A stretch of 64,000 bases of DNA, taken from positions 1 to 64,000 of the forward strand of contig NZ_BAWO01000021.1 of NCBI RefSeq assembly GCF_000632715.1. The letters run 5' to 3'. Source of the stretch: Parageobacillus caldoxylosilyticus NBRC 107762. GTDB lineage: Bacteria; Bacillota; Bacilli; Bacillales; Anoxybacillaceae. The position numbers were made by a program, and so were the translations under genes. The notes under the pieces were generated by a model that was not told where the DNA came from, made no database searches, and saw only the letters and a list, made by a program, of their open reading frames with translations. Of this stretch, positions 10,270 to 18,667 are shown one piece after another. Every line of letters begins with the position of its first letter. Within the stretch, counting starts at the first letter, position 1.

Positions 10270-10374
10270 CTAAAATCGATCAAATTCCATTTGCTTTTTC
10301 ATAGACGCTAAAACAAAAACAATGCCATGGGCCGTATATTCTTGCAATGCATACCAACAATTATCGGCTTTCAT
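10270..10374 (-). CDS. Possible 34-residue small protein
   Basis: Not recognised. In the gap between bkdB and mutA a short ORF begins ATG with AGGA four bases upstream and encodes a protein-like sequence: MKADNCWYALQEYTAHGIVF at the start, MKKQMEFDRF at the end. The aromatic and charged pattern looks more like a real peptide than random translation. It lies upstream of the mutA promoter and downstream (minus strand) of the bkdB terminator. It may be a small conserved Bacillaceae protein or a remnant of a larger gene. Conservation would decide. Confidence 0.35.
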   Translation of the reverse strand: MKADNCWYALQEYTAHGIVFVLASMKKQMEFDRF

Positions 10375-10452
10375 TTTTCCTGTTCCATCACTTCAGTAAT
10401 AATAAATCATTTTTTCTAAGAGAAATTTCTATTAAAGAGTATTATAACACGA

Positions 10453-10486
10453 AAAACCTCACCACAAACGAATTTGCGGTGAGGTT
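10453..10486 (-). terminator. Terminator of the bkd operon
   Basis: Stem AACCTCACC / GGTGAGGTT with inner pairing, followed by TTTTTCG on the minus strand, just after bkdB. Confidence 0.88.
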
Positions 10487-10494
10487 CTCCTATA

Positions 10495-11802
10495 TTAATA
10501 AATCGGCGTATTGTCTTTCGATACGTTTTCCAAAATCTCTTTGACACGCGCCAGGAAGCGGCCGCAAATGAGACCGTCTAAAACGCGGTGGTCAAGCGAT
10601 AAACATAAGTTCACCATGTCGCGGATCGCGATCATGCCGTCTTTGACAACCGGGCGTTTGACAATCGATTCGACCTGCAAAATCGCTGCTTGCGGATAGT
10701 TGATGATGCCCATCGATTGCACCGAACCGAAAGAGCCGGTGTTGTTCACTGTAAACGTGCCGCCTTGCATGTCTTCCGGGCGGAGTTTGCCGGCGCGCAC
10801 TTTGGCGGCGAGCTCGGCGATTTCACGGGCGATGCCTTTGATTGATTTTTCGTCGGCGTGCTTAATGACTGGCACGAATAACGCATCATCTGTTGCAACG
10901 GCGATTGAGATATTGATATCTTTTTTCTGCACGATTTTGTCGCCCGCCCACATCGAGTTGAGCTGCGGGAATTCTTTGAGCGCCTGGGCGACCGCTTTGA
11001 CGAAGAAGGCAAAATACGTTAAATTGAAGCCTTCGCGTTTTTTGAATTCGTCTTTGATTGAGTCGCGATACGCAACCAAGTTTGTGACATCGACTTCGAC
11101 CATCGTCCAGGCGTGCGGCGCTTCGTGCTTGCTGCGAAGCATGTTCGCGGCGATCGCTTTGCGCACCGGTGTGACCGGAATTTCGATGTCTCCTGCTTGA
11201 ACAGGGACGTTTGGAGCCGTTGGTTGTTTTGGAGCAGCTGCTGGTTCTGCTTTTGGCGCTTCCTGCGCTGGTGTCGGCTGCGGTGCAGGCTGGGCCGAAG
11301 CGGCTGGCTGCCCACCGGCTTTCGGGATATTTCCGGATTCGATGAGTTTTAACAAATCTTTGCGCGTAATCCGTCCGCCCAGCCCCGTTCCTTGCACTTG
11401 CTCCAAATCAATATTATGTTCTTGAGCGAGGCGAAGAACGGCTGGCGAATAGCGCCCTTTATTGGCCCGATCCGCTTTTTTCGGAGCTTGGGCAGCTTCT
11501 TCCTTTGTTTCTTCTGCTTTCGGTGCTTCCTCTTGTTTCGTTTCCGCTGCTGTTCCTTCTCCTTCCACTTCCATCGTACAAATCACGGCGCCAACCGGCA
11601 GCGTTTCTCCTTCCTTCGCGATAATTTCTTTGATCACGCCCGTAAATGACGAAGGAATTTCCGCGTTTACTTTATCGGTCATGACTTCGGCGATCGGATC
11701 GTATTTATTGACTTTGTCGCCGACGGAAACGAGCCATTTGCTGATCGTGCCTTCGGTGACGCTTTCCCCAAGCTGGGGCATGGTAAGTTGTTCAATTGCC
11801 AC
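10495..11802 (-). CDS. bkdB: Branched-chain keto-acid dehydrogenase E2 (lipoamide acyltransferase)
   Basis: A 435-residue E2 core. An N-terminal lipoyl domain carries the lipoylation site MTDKVN (~43-45). A flexible Pro/Ala/Glu-rich linker, a peripheral subunit-binding domain (YSPAVLRLAQEHNID, GLGGRITRKD, residues ~118-150) and a second Pro/Ala linker follow. The catalytic acyltransferase domain ends in the active site DHRVLDG. It transfers branched acyl groups from E1 to CoA. GTG start with AGGAGG upstream. It is the last gene of the ptb-to-bkdB operon and is terminated by a clear hairpin. The lipoyl donor pathway (lipM) is encoded at 55601-56437. Confidence 0.95.
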   Translation of the reverse strand: MAIEQLTMPQLGESVTEGTISKWLVSVGDKVNKYDPIAEVMTDKVNAEIPSSFTGVIKEIIAKEGETLPVGAVICTMEVEGEGTAAETKQEEAPKAEETKEEAAQAPKKADRANKGRYSPAVLRLAQEHNIDLEQVQGTGLGGRITRKDLLKLIESGNIPKAGGQPAASAQPAPQPTPAQEAPKAEPAAAPKQPTAPNVPVQAGDIEIPVTPVRKAIAANMLRSKHEAPHAWTMVEVDVTNLVAYRDSIKDEFKKREGFNLTYFAFFVKAVAQALKEFPQLNSMWAGDKIVQKKDINISIAVATDDALFVPVIKHADEKSIKGIAREIAELAAKVRAGKLRPEDMQGGTFTVNNTGSFGSVQSMGIINYPQAAILQVESIVKRPVVKDGMIAIRDMVNLCLSLDHRVLDGLICGRFLARVKEILENVSKDNTPIY

Positions 11803-11860
11803 GTAGATGACCTCCTATCTCCGTTCAAATCTGCATTTTGAATCGCAAAAATCCGCCTGC

Positions 11861-12844
11861 TTAAAACGCTGCTAGCTTGCGCATCGCTTTTTCCACTTTA
11901 TCCGGGTTGACCATAAAGAATTTTTCCATCGTTGGCGCGTATGGCATCGCCGGAACGTCTGGACCGGCAAGGCGCATAATTGGCGCATCTAAATCAAACA
12001 AGCAATGTTCAGCGATAATGGCGGCCACTTCGCTCATGACGCTTCCTTCTTTGTTATCTTCCGTAATCAGAAGCACTTTTCCTGTTTTGCTTGCTGCTTC
12101 AATAATCGCTTCTTTATCTAACGGATATACCGTACGCAAATCAAGAATATGAACGGAAATGCCGTCTTGCGCTACCCGTTCTGCCGCTTGCAGCGCAAAA
12201 TGAACGCATAACCCATACGTAATAACGGTAATATCGTCGCCCTCGCGTTTAACGTCGGCTTTGCCGATTGGCAATACGTAATCGTCTTCCGGCACTTCAC
12301 CTTTAATCAGACGATACGCGCGCTTATGTTCAAAGAAAAGAACCGGATCTTCATCGCGAATCGCCGCTTTCAAAAGCCCCTTCACATCATACGGAGTCGA
12401 TGGCATGACAATTTTTAAACCTGGCTGATTCGCAAAAATCGCTTCCACCGATTGTGAATGATATAATGCGCCGTGAACGCCGCCGCCGTACGGGGCGCGG
12501 ATGACGATCGGGCAGTTCCAGTCGTTGTTTGAACGGTAGCGAATGCGGGCCGCTTCAGAAATAATTTGGTTGACCGCCGGCATGATGAAATCGGCAAATT
12601 GAATTTCGGCAATCGGGCGCAGTCCGTACATCGCCGCGCCAATGCCGACGCCAACGATCGCGGATTCGGCCAGCGGAGTGTCAATGACTCGCTCTTCGCC
12701 GAACTGTTCATACAATCCTTGCGTCGCTTTAAATACTCCGCCCTTTTTGCCCACGTCTTCCCCTAATACGAAAACGCGCGGGTCGCGTTCCATTTCCTCA
12801 CGAATCGCCATCGTCACAGCATCAATATAGGAAATCACTGGCAT
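11861..12844 (-). CDS. bkdAB: Branched-chain keto-acid dehydrogenase E1 beta subunit
   Basis: A 327-residue transketolase-like beta chain. Visible family features: VFVLGEDVGKKGGVFKAT, the ADFIMPAVNQI stretch, RAPYGGGVHGALYHSQSVEA and the C-terminal VTEDNKEG-type segment. It pairs with bkdAA to decarboxylate 2-oxoisovalerate, 2-oxoisocaproate and 2-oxo-3-methylvalerate with TPP and to acylate the E2 lipoyl group. It is 13 bp downstream of bkdAA and upstream of bkdB in one operon. Its products feed branched-chain fatty-acid priming as well as energy metabolism. Confidence 0.95.
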   Translation of the reverse strand: MPVISYIDAVTMAIREEMERDPRVFVLGEDVGKKGGVFKATQGLYEQFGEERVIDTPLAESAIVGVGIGAAMYGLRPIAEIQFADFIMPAVNQIISEAARIRYRSNNDWNCPIVIRAPYGGGVHGALYHSQSVEAIFANQPGLKIVMPSTPYDVKGLLKAAIRDEDPVLFFEHKRAYRLIKGEVPEDDYVLPIGKADVKREGDDITVITYGLCVHFALQAAERVAQDGISVHILDLRTVYPLDKEAIIEAASKTGKVLLITEDNKEGSVMSEVAAIIAEHCLFDLDAPIMRLAGPDVPAMPYAPTMEKFFMVNPDKVEKAMRKLAAF

Positions 12845-12857
12845 CGTCCATTCCCCC

Positions 12858-13853
12858 TTACTTCTCTGCGTATACGTACTTTAAGGCATGTTCTGGTTCT
12901 GCATACGGCGCTTTTTCTGCATAATCCGTCGCTTCGTTCACCTGCTTCATGACGCGGTCGTGAATTTCTTTCTCCAGTTCATCTGTCAATACACCGACTT
13001 CTTTCAAATATTTCGCAAACGAAATAATCGGATCTTTGGCGCGCGCTTCTTCCAACTCTTCTTCGGAACGGTATGCGCGTTGGTCGTCGTCGGAAGAATG
13101 CGAGGTTAAACGATAGGAAACCGTTTCAATCAATGTCGGTCCTTCGCCGCGGCGGGCGCGGTCCGCTGCTTCTTTGACAACTCTGTACACTTCAAGCGGA
13201 TCGTTTCCGTCTACCGTATAGCCCGGCATGCCGTAGCCGATGGCGCGGTCCGATACTTTTTCGCATGCCAATTGTTTTGAAATTGGCACGGAAATCGCGT
13301 ATTTGTTGTTTTCGCACATGAAAATGACAGGCAATTTATGCACGCCGGCAAAGTTGGCACCTTCATGGAAATCGCCTTGGTTCGATGATCCTTCCCCGAA
13401 CGTCACAAAAGCGACAAAATCTTTCTTTTCCATTTTCGCCGCCAGCGCGATGCCAACTGCATGCGGCACTTGCGTCGTTACTGGAGATGAGCCGGTGACG
13501 ATGCGATTTTTCTTTTTCCCGAAGTGACCCGGCATTTGCCGGCCGCCAGAGTTCGGATCTTCGGCTTTTGCAAACGCGGAAAGCATTAATTCCGTCGGTG
13601 TCATTCCAAATGTTAAAACAACGCCCATATCACGGTAATAAGGCAAAACGTAATCTTTCGTGCGGTCAAGGGCAAATGCCGCGCCGACTTGCGCCGCTTC
13701 TTGTCCTTGGCAAGAGATAACGAACGGAATTTTTCCAGCGCGGTTTAATAACCACATACGCTCGTCGATTTTGCGAGCCAACAACATCGTTTCATACATT
13801 TGCAATACCGTTTCATCGCTTAAGCCTAGCGCTTGGTGACGATTTTCTGCCAT
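12858..13853 (-). CDS. bkdAA: Branched-chain keto-acid dehydrogenase E1 alpha subunit
   Basis: A 331-residue alpha chain. The TPP/Mg-binding motif GDG...NN is seen as FGEGSSNQGDFHEGANFAGVHKLPVIFMCENN (G-E-G variant, ~155-186). The substrate loop region has TVSYRLTSHSSDDD. It is the thiamine-diphosphate-binding part of the E1 heterotetramer with bkdAB. It sits between lpdV and bkdAB in the operon. Family confusion with pyruvate dehydrogenase alpha is made unlikely by neighbours bcd, buk and ptb. Confidence 0.95.
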   Translation of the reverse strand: MAENRHQALGLSDETVLQMYETMLLARKIDERMWLLNRAGKIPFVISCQGQEAAQVGAAFALDRTKDYVLPYYRDMGVVLTFGMTPTELMLSAFAKAEDPNSGGRQMPGHFGKKKNRIVTGSSPVTTQVPHAVGIALAAKMEKKDFVAFVTFGEGSSNQGDFHEGANFAGVHKLPVIFMCENNKYAISVPISKQLACEKVSDRAIGYGMPGYTVDGNDPLEVYRVVKEAADRARRGEGPTLIETVSYRLTSHSSDDDQRAYRSEEELEEARAKDPIISFAKYLKEVGVLTDELEKEIHDRVMKQVNEATDYAEKAPYAEPEHALKYVYAEK

Positions 13854-13876
13854 CGAAACAACCTCCCTTTATTCGC

Positions 13877-15298
13877 TTAAAAATGAATCGCTTTTCCATC
13901 CACAGCAAGCGCCGCTTCTGCCATCGCCTCTGATAACGTCGGATGCGGATGAATCGTATGCGCGACCTCCCATGGCGTCGCGTCGAGGACGCGGGCGAGT
14001 CCCGCTTCGGAAATCATATCGGTTACGTGAGGACCGACCATATGAACACCAAGCAAGTCGTTCGTTTTTTGATCGGCTATGATTTTCACAAATCCTTCCG
14101 CTTCGCCAAACACGAGCGCTTTGCCGATCGCTTTAAACGGGAATTTGCCGACTTTTACTTCATATCCTTTTGCTTTCGCTTCTTCTTCCGTCAAGCCGAC
14201 ACTTGCGACTTCCGGACGGCTGTAGACGCATTTCGAAATCATGGTATAGTCGATTGGTGATGGATTTTGGCCAGCGATATGCTCTACAGCAACGATTCCT
14301 TCATGAGACGCTACGTGCGCTAGCTGCAAACCGCCAATGACATCGCCAATCGCATAAATATGCGACTCTTTCGTTTGATAAAACTCGTTCGTTTGAATAA
14401 ATCCCTTTTCTACGACAATATCTGTATTTTCGATGCCGATTCCTTCAATGTTTGCCTGCCGGCCGACGGAAACGAGCATTTTTTCGGCGGTAAATGTTTT
14501 TTGTTCGCCTTTATATTCCGCTTTAATCGTGACCCCGTTTCCTTTTTCCAATGTTTCTGAAAGCACTTTCGCCTCTGTCACAATCGTAATGCCGCGGCGT
14601 TTTAAGAGCTTTTCCACTTCTTTGGAGACGTCGTGATCTTCCGTCGGCAAAATGCGGTCGGCGTATTCTAGCACCGTCACGTCAACGCCGAAATCATTCA
14701 GCATTGATGCCCATTCAATGCCAATGACACCGCCGCCGACGATAATAATCGAAGAAGGAAGAGTTTCCATTTGCAACGCTTCATCGGATGTCATGACCAA
14801 TTTGCCGTCAATGTCAAGACCCGGCAGCGTCCGCGGGCGCGAACCCGTGGCGATGATGACATTTTTGGGCACGAGCATCTCATTTTCCGAACCATCATTC
14901 ATTTCCACGGAAATCGTTCCCGGCATTGGCGAGAAAATCGATGGTCCTAAAATGCGACCAGTGCCGGCATAGACGTCAATTTTTCCTTTTTTCATCAGGT
15001 GTTGGACGCCTTTATGGAGCTGTTCGATAATGGCTGCTTTGCGCGCCTGCACTTTGGCGAAGTCAAGGCGCACATCGTTTGCCACGACGCCGAACGTTTC
15101 GCCGTTTTTCGTTTGCGCATATACTTCCGCACTCCGCAGCAGCGCCTTGCTTGGAATGCAGCCCGCATGCAGACATGTTCCGCCCAGCTTTCCTTTTTCG
15201 ACAACGGCTGTTTTTAACCCTAACTGGGAAGCACGAATCGCCGCCACATATCCTCCAGTTCCGCCGCCAAGGATGACGAGATCATATTCTTTTGCCAT
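13877..15298 (-). CDS. lpdV: Dihydrolipoamide dehydrogenase (E3) of the BCKDH complex
   Basis: A 473-residue flavoprotein disulfide reductase. FAD-binding GGGTGGYVAA (~11-20), redox-active disulfide GGTCLHAGCIPSK (Cys ~42 and ~47), NAD-binding GGGVIGIEWA, and the C-terminal His-Glu catalytic segment HTIHPHPTLSEA. It re-oxidises dihydrolipoyl E2 with NAD+. Its place inside the bkd operon marks it as the branched-chain-specific copy, although such E3 proteins can often serve other complexes. Confidence 0.95.
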   Translation of the reverse strand: MAKEYDLVILGGGTGGYVAAIRASQLGLKTAVVEKGKLGGTCLHAGCIPSKALLRSAEVYAQTKNGETFGVVANDVRLDFAKVQARKAAIIEQLHKGVQHLMKKGKIDVYAGTGRILGPSIFSPMPGTISVEMNDGSENEMLVPKNVIIATGSRPRTLPGLDIDGKLVMTSDEALQMETLPSSIIIVGGGVIGIEWASMLNDFGVDVTVLEYADRILPTEDHDVSKEVEKLLKRRGITIVTEAKVLSETLEKGNGVTIKAEYKGEQKTFTAEKMLVSVGRQANIEGIGIENTDIVVEKGFIQTNEFYQTKESHIYAIGDVIGGLQLAHVASHEGIVAVEHIAGQNPSPIDYTMISKCVYSRPEVASVGLTEEEAKAKGYEVKVGKFPFKAIGKALVFGEAEGFVKIIADQKTNDLLGVHMVGPHVTDMISEAGLARVLDATPWEVAHTIHPHPTLSEAMAEAALAVDGKAIHF

Positions 15299-15313
15299 AT
15301 CCTTTTCTCCTTT

Positions 15314-16426
15314 CTATCGCAAAACGGTTGTGTGTACCACATTTCCGCTTGGATATACTTTTTCTTTTTCTTCGCCGCTCAACACGCGCAACGCTCCTTC
15401 CGCAAGCGCTTGCAATTCGTTTTCGCCGGGATGGACAATGACGTCGGCAATCCAGTAAACGCGATCGCTAATTTCCTTCACAAACTGTTTTCCGTAAGCA
15501 AGACCGCCTGTTAAAATAATCGCGTCGACTTGTCCCTCCAATACAGCACTTGCCGCTCCGATTTCTTTTGCGACTTGATAGGCCATGGCACTATATACGA
15601 GCTTCGCCTTCTCATCGCCCGCTTCAATCATTTTTTCGACTTTTACCGCATCGTTGGTGCCGAGATAACCGACTAATCCGCCTTTGCCGACGAGCATGCT
15701 CATCACTTCATCACGGAAGTATTCGCCGGAAAAGCATAAAGAAACGAGGTCGCCTGCTGGTACAGTTCCGGCGCGTTCCGGGCTAAATGGGCCTTCGCCA
15801 TCCAATCCGTTATTGACATCGACTACCCGGCCTTTTTTATGAGCGCCAACAGTAATTCCGCCGCCCATATGAGCGACAATGAGGTTGAGCTCTTCATACG
15901 ATTTGCCGAGCTGCTTGGCGACGCGGCGCGCTACCGCCTTTTGATTGAGCGCGTGAAAAATACTTCTCCGTTCAATGAGCGCAAATCCAGAAATGCGGGC
16001 GATTGGCTCAAGTTCATCGACGACAACAGGATCAACGATAAAGGCAGGAATATTTAACGCCGAAGCAATTTCATGAGCTAAAATGCCGCCAAGATTCGAA
16101 GCATGCTGGCCGGAATAGCCTTTGCGCAAATCTTCGAGCATCTGTTCATTGACGCGGTACGTGCCGCCCTCAATTGGGCGCAAAAGCCCGCCGCGGCCAC
16201 AAACAGCACTTAACTTGGAAAGATTAATTCCCTCTTCATCGAGCGCGTCTAGAATCGTTTGTTTGCGAAATTCATATTGATCAATAATCGATGGATAGCG
16301 CTGCAGCGTTTCTGCGTCATGGCGAATCGTTTTTTCAAAAATGGAGCGTTCATTTTCAAACACGCCAATTTTTGTCGAGGTCGACCCGGGATTAATGGTT
16401 AAGATGCGAAACTTCTGCTCTTGCAA
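15314..16426 (-). CDS. buk: Butyrate kinase / branched-chain acyl kinase
   Basis: A 370-residue acetokinase-family (ASKHA fold) kinase: N-terminal [12 protein letters not shown] phosphate loop, [19 protein letters not shown], and the GGLAYG motif near the C-terminus. With Ptb it converts branched acyl-CoA to the free acid and yields ATP by substrate-level phosphorylation. The TTG start is preceded by GGAGG at 9 bases. An inverted repeat lies in the gap after bcd. Operon position and the ptb partner make the assignment firm. Confidence 0.93.
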   Translation of the reverse strand: MQEQKFRILTINPGSTSTKIGVFENERSIFEKTIRHDAETLQRYPSIIDQYEFRKQTILDALDEEGINLSKLSAVCGRGGLLRPIEGGTYRVNEQMLEDLRKGYSGQHASNLGGILAHEIASALNIPAFIVDPVVVDELEPIARISGFALIERRSIFHALNQKAVARRVAKQLGKSYEELNLIVAHMGGGITVGAHKKGRVVDVNNGLDGEGPFSPERAGTVPAGDLVSLCFSGEYFRDEVMSMLVGKGGLVGYLGTNDAVKVEKMIEAGDEKAKLVYSAMAYQVAKEIGAASAVLEGQVDAIILTGGLAYGKQFVKEISDRVYWIADVIVHPGENELQALAEGALRVLSGEEKEKVYPSGNVVHTTVLR

Positions 16427-16448
16427 CGGTTGCTACCTCCATTCTGGG

Positions 16449-16487
16449 GGCGGAAGCAGAAAATATTTTCATGCTTTTCCGCTTCCG
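16449..16487 (-). other. Intercistronic hairpin between bcd and buk
   Basis: Perfect 8-bp stem GCGGAAGC / GCTTCCGC with a 23-base AT-rich loop in the bcd-buk gap. It lacks a T-tract, so a role in mRNA processing or stability is more likely than termination. Confidence 0.4.
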
Positions 16488-16499
16488 CTTATATTGTCC

Positions 16500-17603
16500 T
16501 TAACGACCGCGACGACGGCTTAAAATATGATGACCGTTTTGCAAAAATTGGCTGCGGGACTTGCGCATCGTTTCAATGCGTTCCTCCGCAAGACGGTCTG
16601 CCGCTTGATACGTCGGAATGCCGTCGCGTTTCGCAATGGCAAATACTTTTTCGATGTTGTCGTAAATTTGCTCAATTTTTTTCATCGCCCGTTCCCGGTT
16701 GTAGCCATACAACTCATCCGCGACGTTAATGACACCGCCGGCATTGATGACATAATCCGGCGCATACACGATGCCCATTTCATGAATGATATCGCCATGT
16801 CTCGGCTCTTTTAGCTGGTTGTTCGCCGAACCGGCAATGACTTTCGCTTTTAATTGCGGAATCGTTTGATCGTTAATGATGCCACCAAGCGCACATGGGG
16901 CAAAAATATCGCAATCGACGCCGTAAATATCGTTCGGGTCCACCGCTTTGGCGCCAAACTCTTCAACGGCGCGCTGCACCGCTTCTTTGTTAATGTCAGT
17001 GACAATAAGTTGCGCCCCTTCTTCATGAAGATGACGGCATAAATGATAGGCGACATTGCCAACCCCTTGCACGGCAATGACTTTTCCTTCCAATGAATCG
17101 CTTCCAAACGCTTCTTTTGCCGCTGCCTTCATGCCGCGGTACACCCCATATGCCGTTGCTGGAGACGGATTGCCTGATGAGCCGAATTCTGGTGAAATGC
17201 CTGTCACATAATCTGTTTCTTGGTAGATGATATCCATATCGGCAACGGTGGTGCCGACATCTTCCGCGGTGATATAGCGGCCGTTTAATCCCTGAATAAA
17301 GCGGCCGAACGCGCGGAACATTGCTTCATTTTTATCTTTGCGCGGATCGCCGATAATGACCGTTTTCCCGCCGCCAAGATTGAGTCCTGCCGCAGCGTTT
17401 TTATACGTCATGCCGCGCGCTAAGCGGAGCGCGTCTTCAATCGCTTCTTCTTCCGAGTTATACATCCACATGCGCGTACCGCCTAATGCTGGGCCGAGCG
17501 TTGTATCGTGAATAGCGATAATCGCTTTCAATCCCGATTCTTTATCTTGGCAAAACAACAATTGTTCATAATCGTATTTTTCCATGTATTTAAACAATTC
17601 CAT
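16500..17603 (-). CDS. bcd: Leucine (branched-chain amino acid) dehydrogenase
   Basis: A 367-residue NAD-dependent dehydrogenase of the Glu/Leu/Phe/Val family. The catalytic glycine-rich lysine motif is seen as [13 protein letters not shown], with [10 protein letters not shown] and the Rossmann loop GVGNVAYHL. It reversibly deaminates Leu, Ile and Val to their keto acids, the substrates of the Bkd complex. It is the second gene of the operon, after ptb, with AGGAAGTCATC before the ATG. Length and sequence fit the well-studied Bacillus leucine dehydrogenases. Confidence 0.96.
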   Translation of the reverse strand: MELFKYMEKYDYEQLLFCQDKESGLKAIIAIHDTTLGPALGGTRMWMYNSEEEAIEDALRLARGMTYKNAAAGLNLGGGKTVIIGDPRKDKNEAMFRAFGRFIQGLNGRYITAEDVGTTVADMDIIYQETDYVTGISPEFGSSGNPSPATAYGVYRGMKAAAKEAFGSDSLEGKVIAVQGVGNVAYHLCRHLHEEGAQLIVTDINKEAVQRAVEEFGAKAVDPNDIYGVDCDIFAPCALGGIINDQTIPQLKAKVIAGSANNQLKEPRHGDIIHEMGIVYAPDYVINAGGVINVADELYGYNRERAMKKIEQIYDNIEKVFAIAKRDGIPTYQAADRLAEERIETMRKSRSQFLQNGHHILSRRRGR

Positions 17604-17624
17604 GATGACTTCCTCCCTAATGGT

Positions 17625-18524
17625 TTATTTGGACGCGGAACAAACCGCGAGCGCTAACGAATACAGTTTGCTTTCCGCCGAATCGGCGCGTGATGTAAGG
17701 ACAATCGGCGCCTTCGCTCCAGCGATGACGGCCCCGACTTTGGCATTGGCAAAATAAACAAGCGATTTATACAGCATGTTTCCCGCTTCAATGTCAGGAA
17801 CGAGCAAAATATCTGCCCTGCCTGCCACTTCACTGTCAATGCGCTTATGTTCCGCCGCTATAGACGAAACAGCATTATCGAGGGCAAGTGGTCCATCAAT
17901 GATGCAATCTTTTATTTGTCCGCGTTTTTGCATCATGGTCAGCGCTGCCGCATCAACAGTGGCCGGCATCGCCGGATTGACTACTTCCACCGCCGCCAGC
18001 GGCGCCACTTTCGGTGTGGCAATGCCAATCGACCGTGCTACAGCAACGGCATTCGCCACAATTTGTACTTTTTGTTCCAAATCCGGCGAAATGTTCATTG
18101 CCGCATCCGTCACCATGATGAAACGGTCATAGCCAGGAACTTCAAATACAGCCACATGGGAAAGCACCTTTCCCGTCCGCAAGCCGTACTCCTTGTTTAA
18201 CACTGCTTTTAACAACGTAGCGGTTGGGATGTTCCCTTTCATCAGGACATTTGCCTCATTTAAGTGAACAGATTTTACCGCCAGCTCAGCTGCTTGCACA
18301 GTAGAATTGGCATGAACGATTTGAATATGGCCGGAATCCGCATAGCCTTTTCGCCTTAACAGTTGCACAATTTGTTCACGGTCTCCATACAACACAAACT
18401 TTCCGAAATGGCGATCGAGCGCCATCGTCACGGCATCAATCACTTCTTCATCTTCCGCTGCCGCGACAGCTACCGTCATATCGGCATATTTGGTTGCATG
18501 ATCGATCAACGATTGCAGCTTCAT
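17625..18524 (-). CDS. ptb: Phosphate butyryltransferase
   Basis: A 299-residue phosphotransacylase of the PTA/PTB family, converting (branched) acyl-CoA plus phosphate to acyl phosphate. Recognisable segments: VLMKGNIPTATLLKAVL, VTDAAMNISP, IVDGPLALDNAVS and GAKAPIVLTSRADS. I choose the ATG at 18524 (MKLQSL...). It matches the B. subtilis N-terminus and 299-aa length, and leaves about 38 nt of leader after the sigma-54 promoter. An upstream ATG at 18548 would leave too little leader. First gene of the operon. Confidence 0.93.
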   Translation of the reverse strand: MKLQSLIDHATKYADMTVAVAAAEDEEVIDAVTMALDRHFGKFVLYGDREQIVQLLRRKGYADSGHIQIVHANSTVQAAELAVKSVHLNEANVLMKGNIPTATLLKAVLNKEYGLRTGKVLSHVAVFEVPGYDRFIMVTDAAMNISPDLEQKVQIVANAVAVARSIGIATPKVAPLAAVEVVNPAMPATVDAAALTMMQKRGQIKDCIIDGPLALDNAVSSIAAEHKRIDSEVAGRADILLVPDIEAGNMLYKSLVYFANAKVGAVIAGAKAPIVLTSRADSAESKLYSLALAVCSASK

Positions 18525-18572
18525 CTTATACACCAACCTCTTCGTCAAAATTTACGGTGGCACTTTATTAAC

Positions 18573-18590
18573 ATGCAAAAAGCGTGCCAA
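18573..18590 (-). promoter_or_regulatory. Sigma-54 (SigL) promoter of the ptb-bkd operon
   Basis: Minus-strand TTGGCACGC-TTTT-TGCAT has the invariant GG (-24) and GC (-12) exactly 10 bp apart, matching consensus TGGCAC-N5-TTGCA. The adjacent bkdR encodes a sigma-54 activator. Confidence 0.93.
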
Positions 18591-18667
18591 CCCAAAAAAT
18601 TGAAAGCGCTTTATTTTTTCGGATTTTATTTTGCTGGTTATACGCAATAATTTGCATACCGTGCAAA

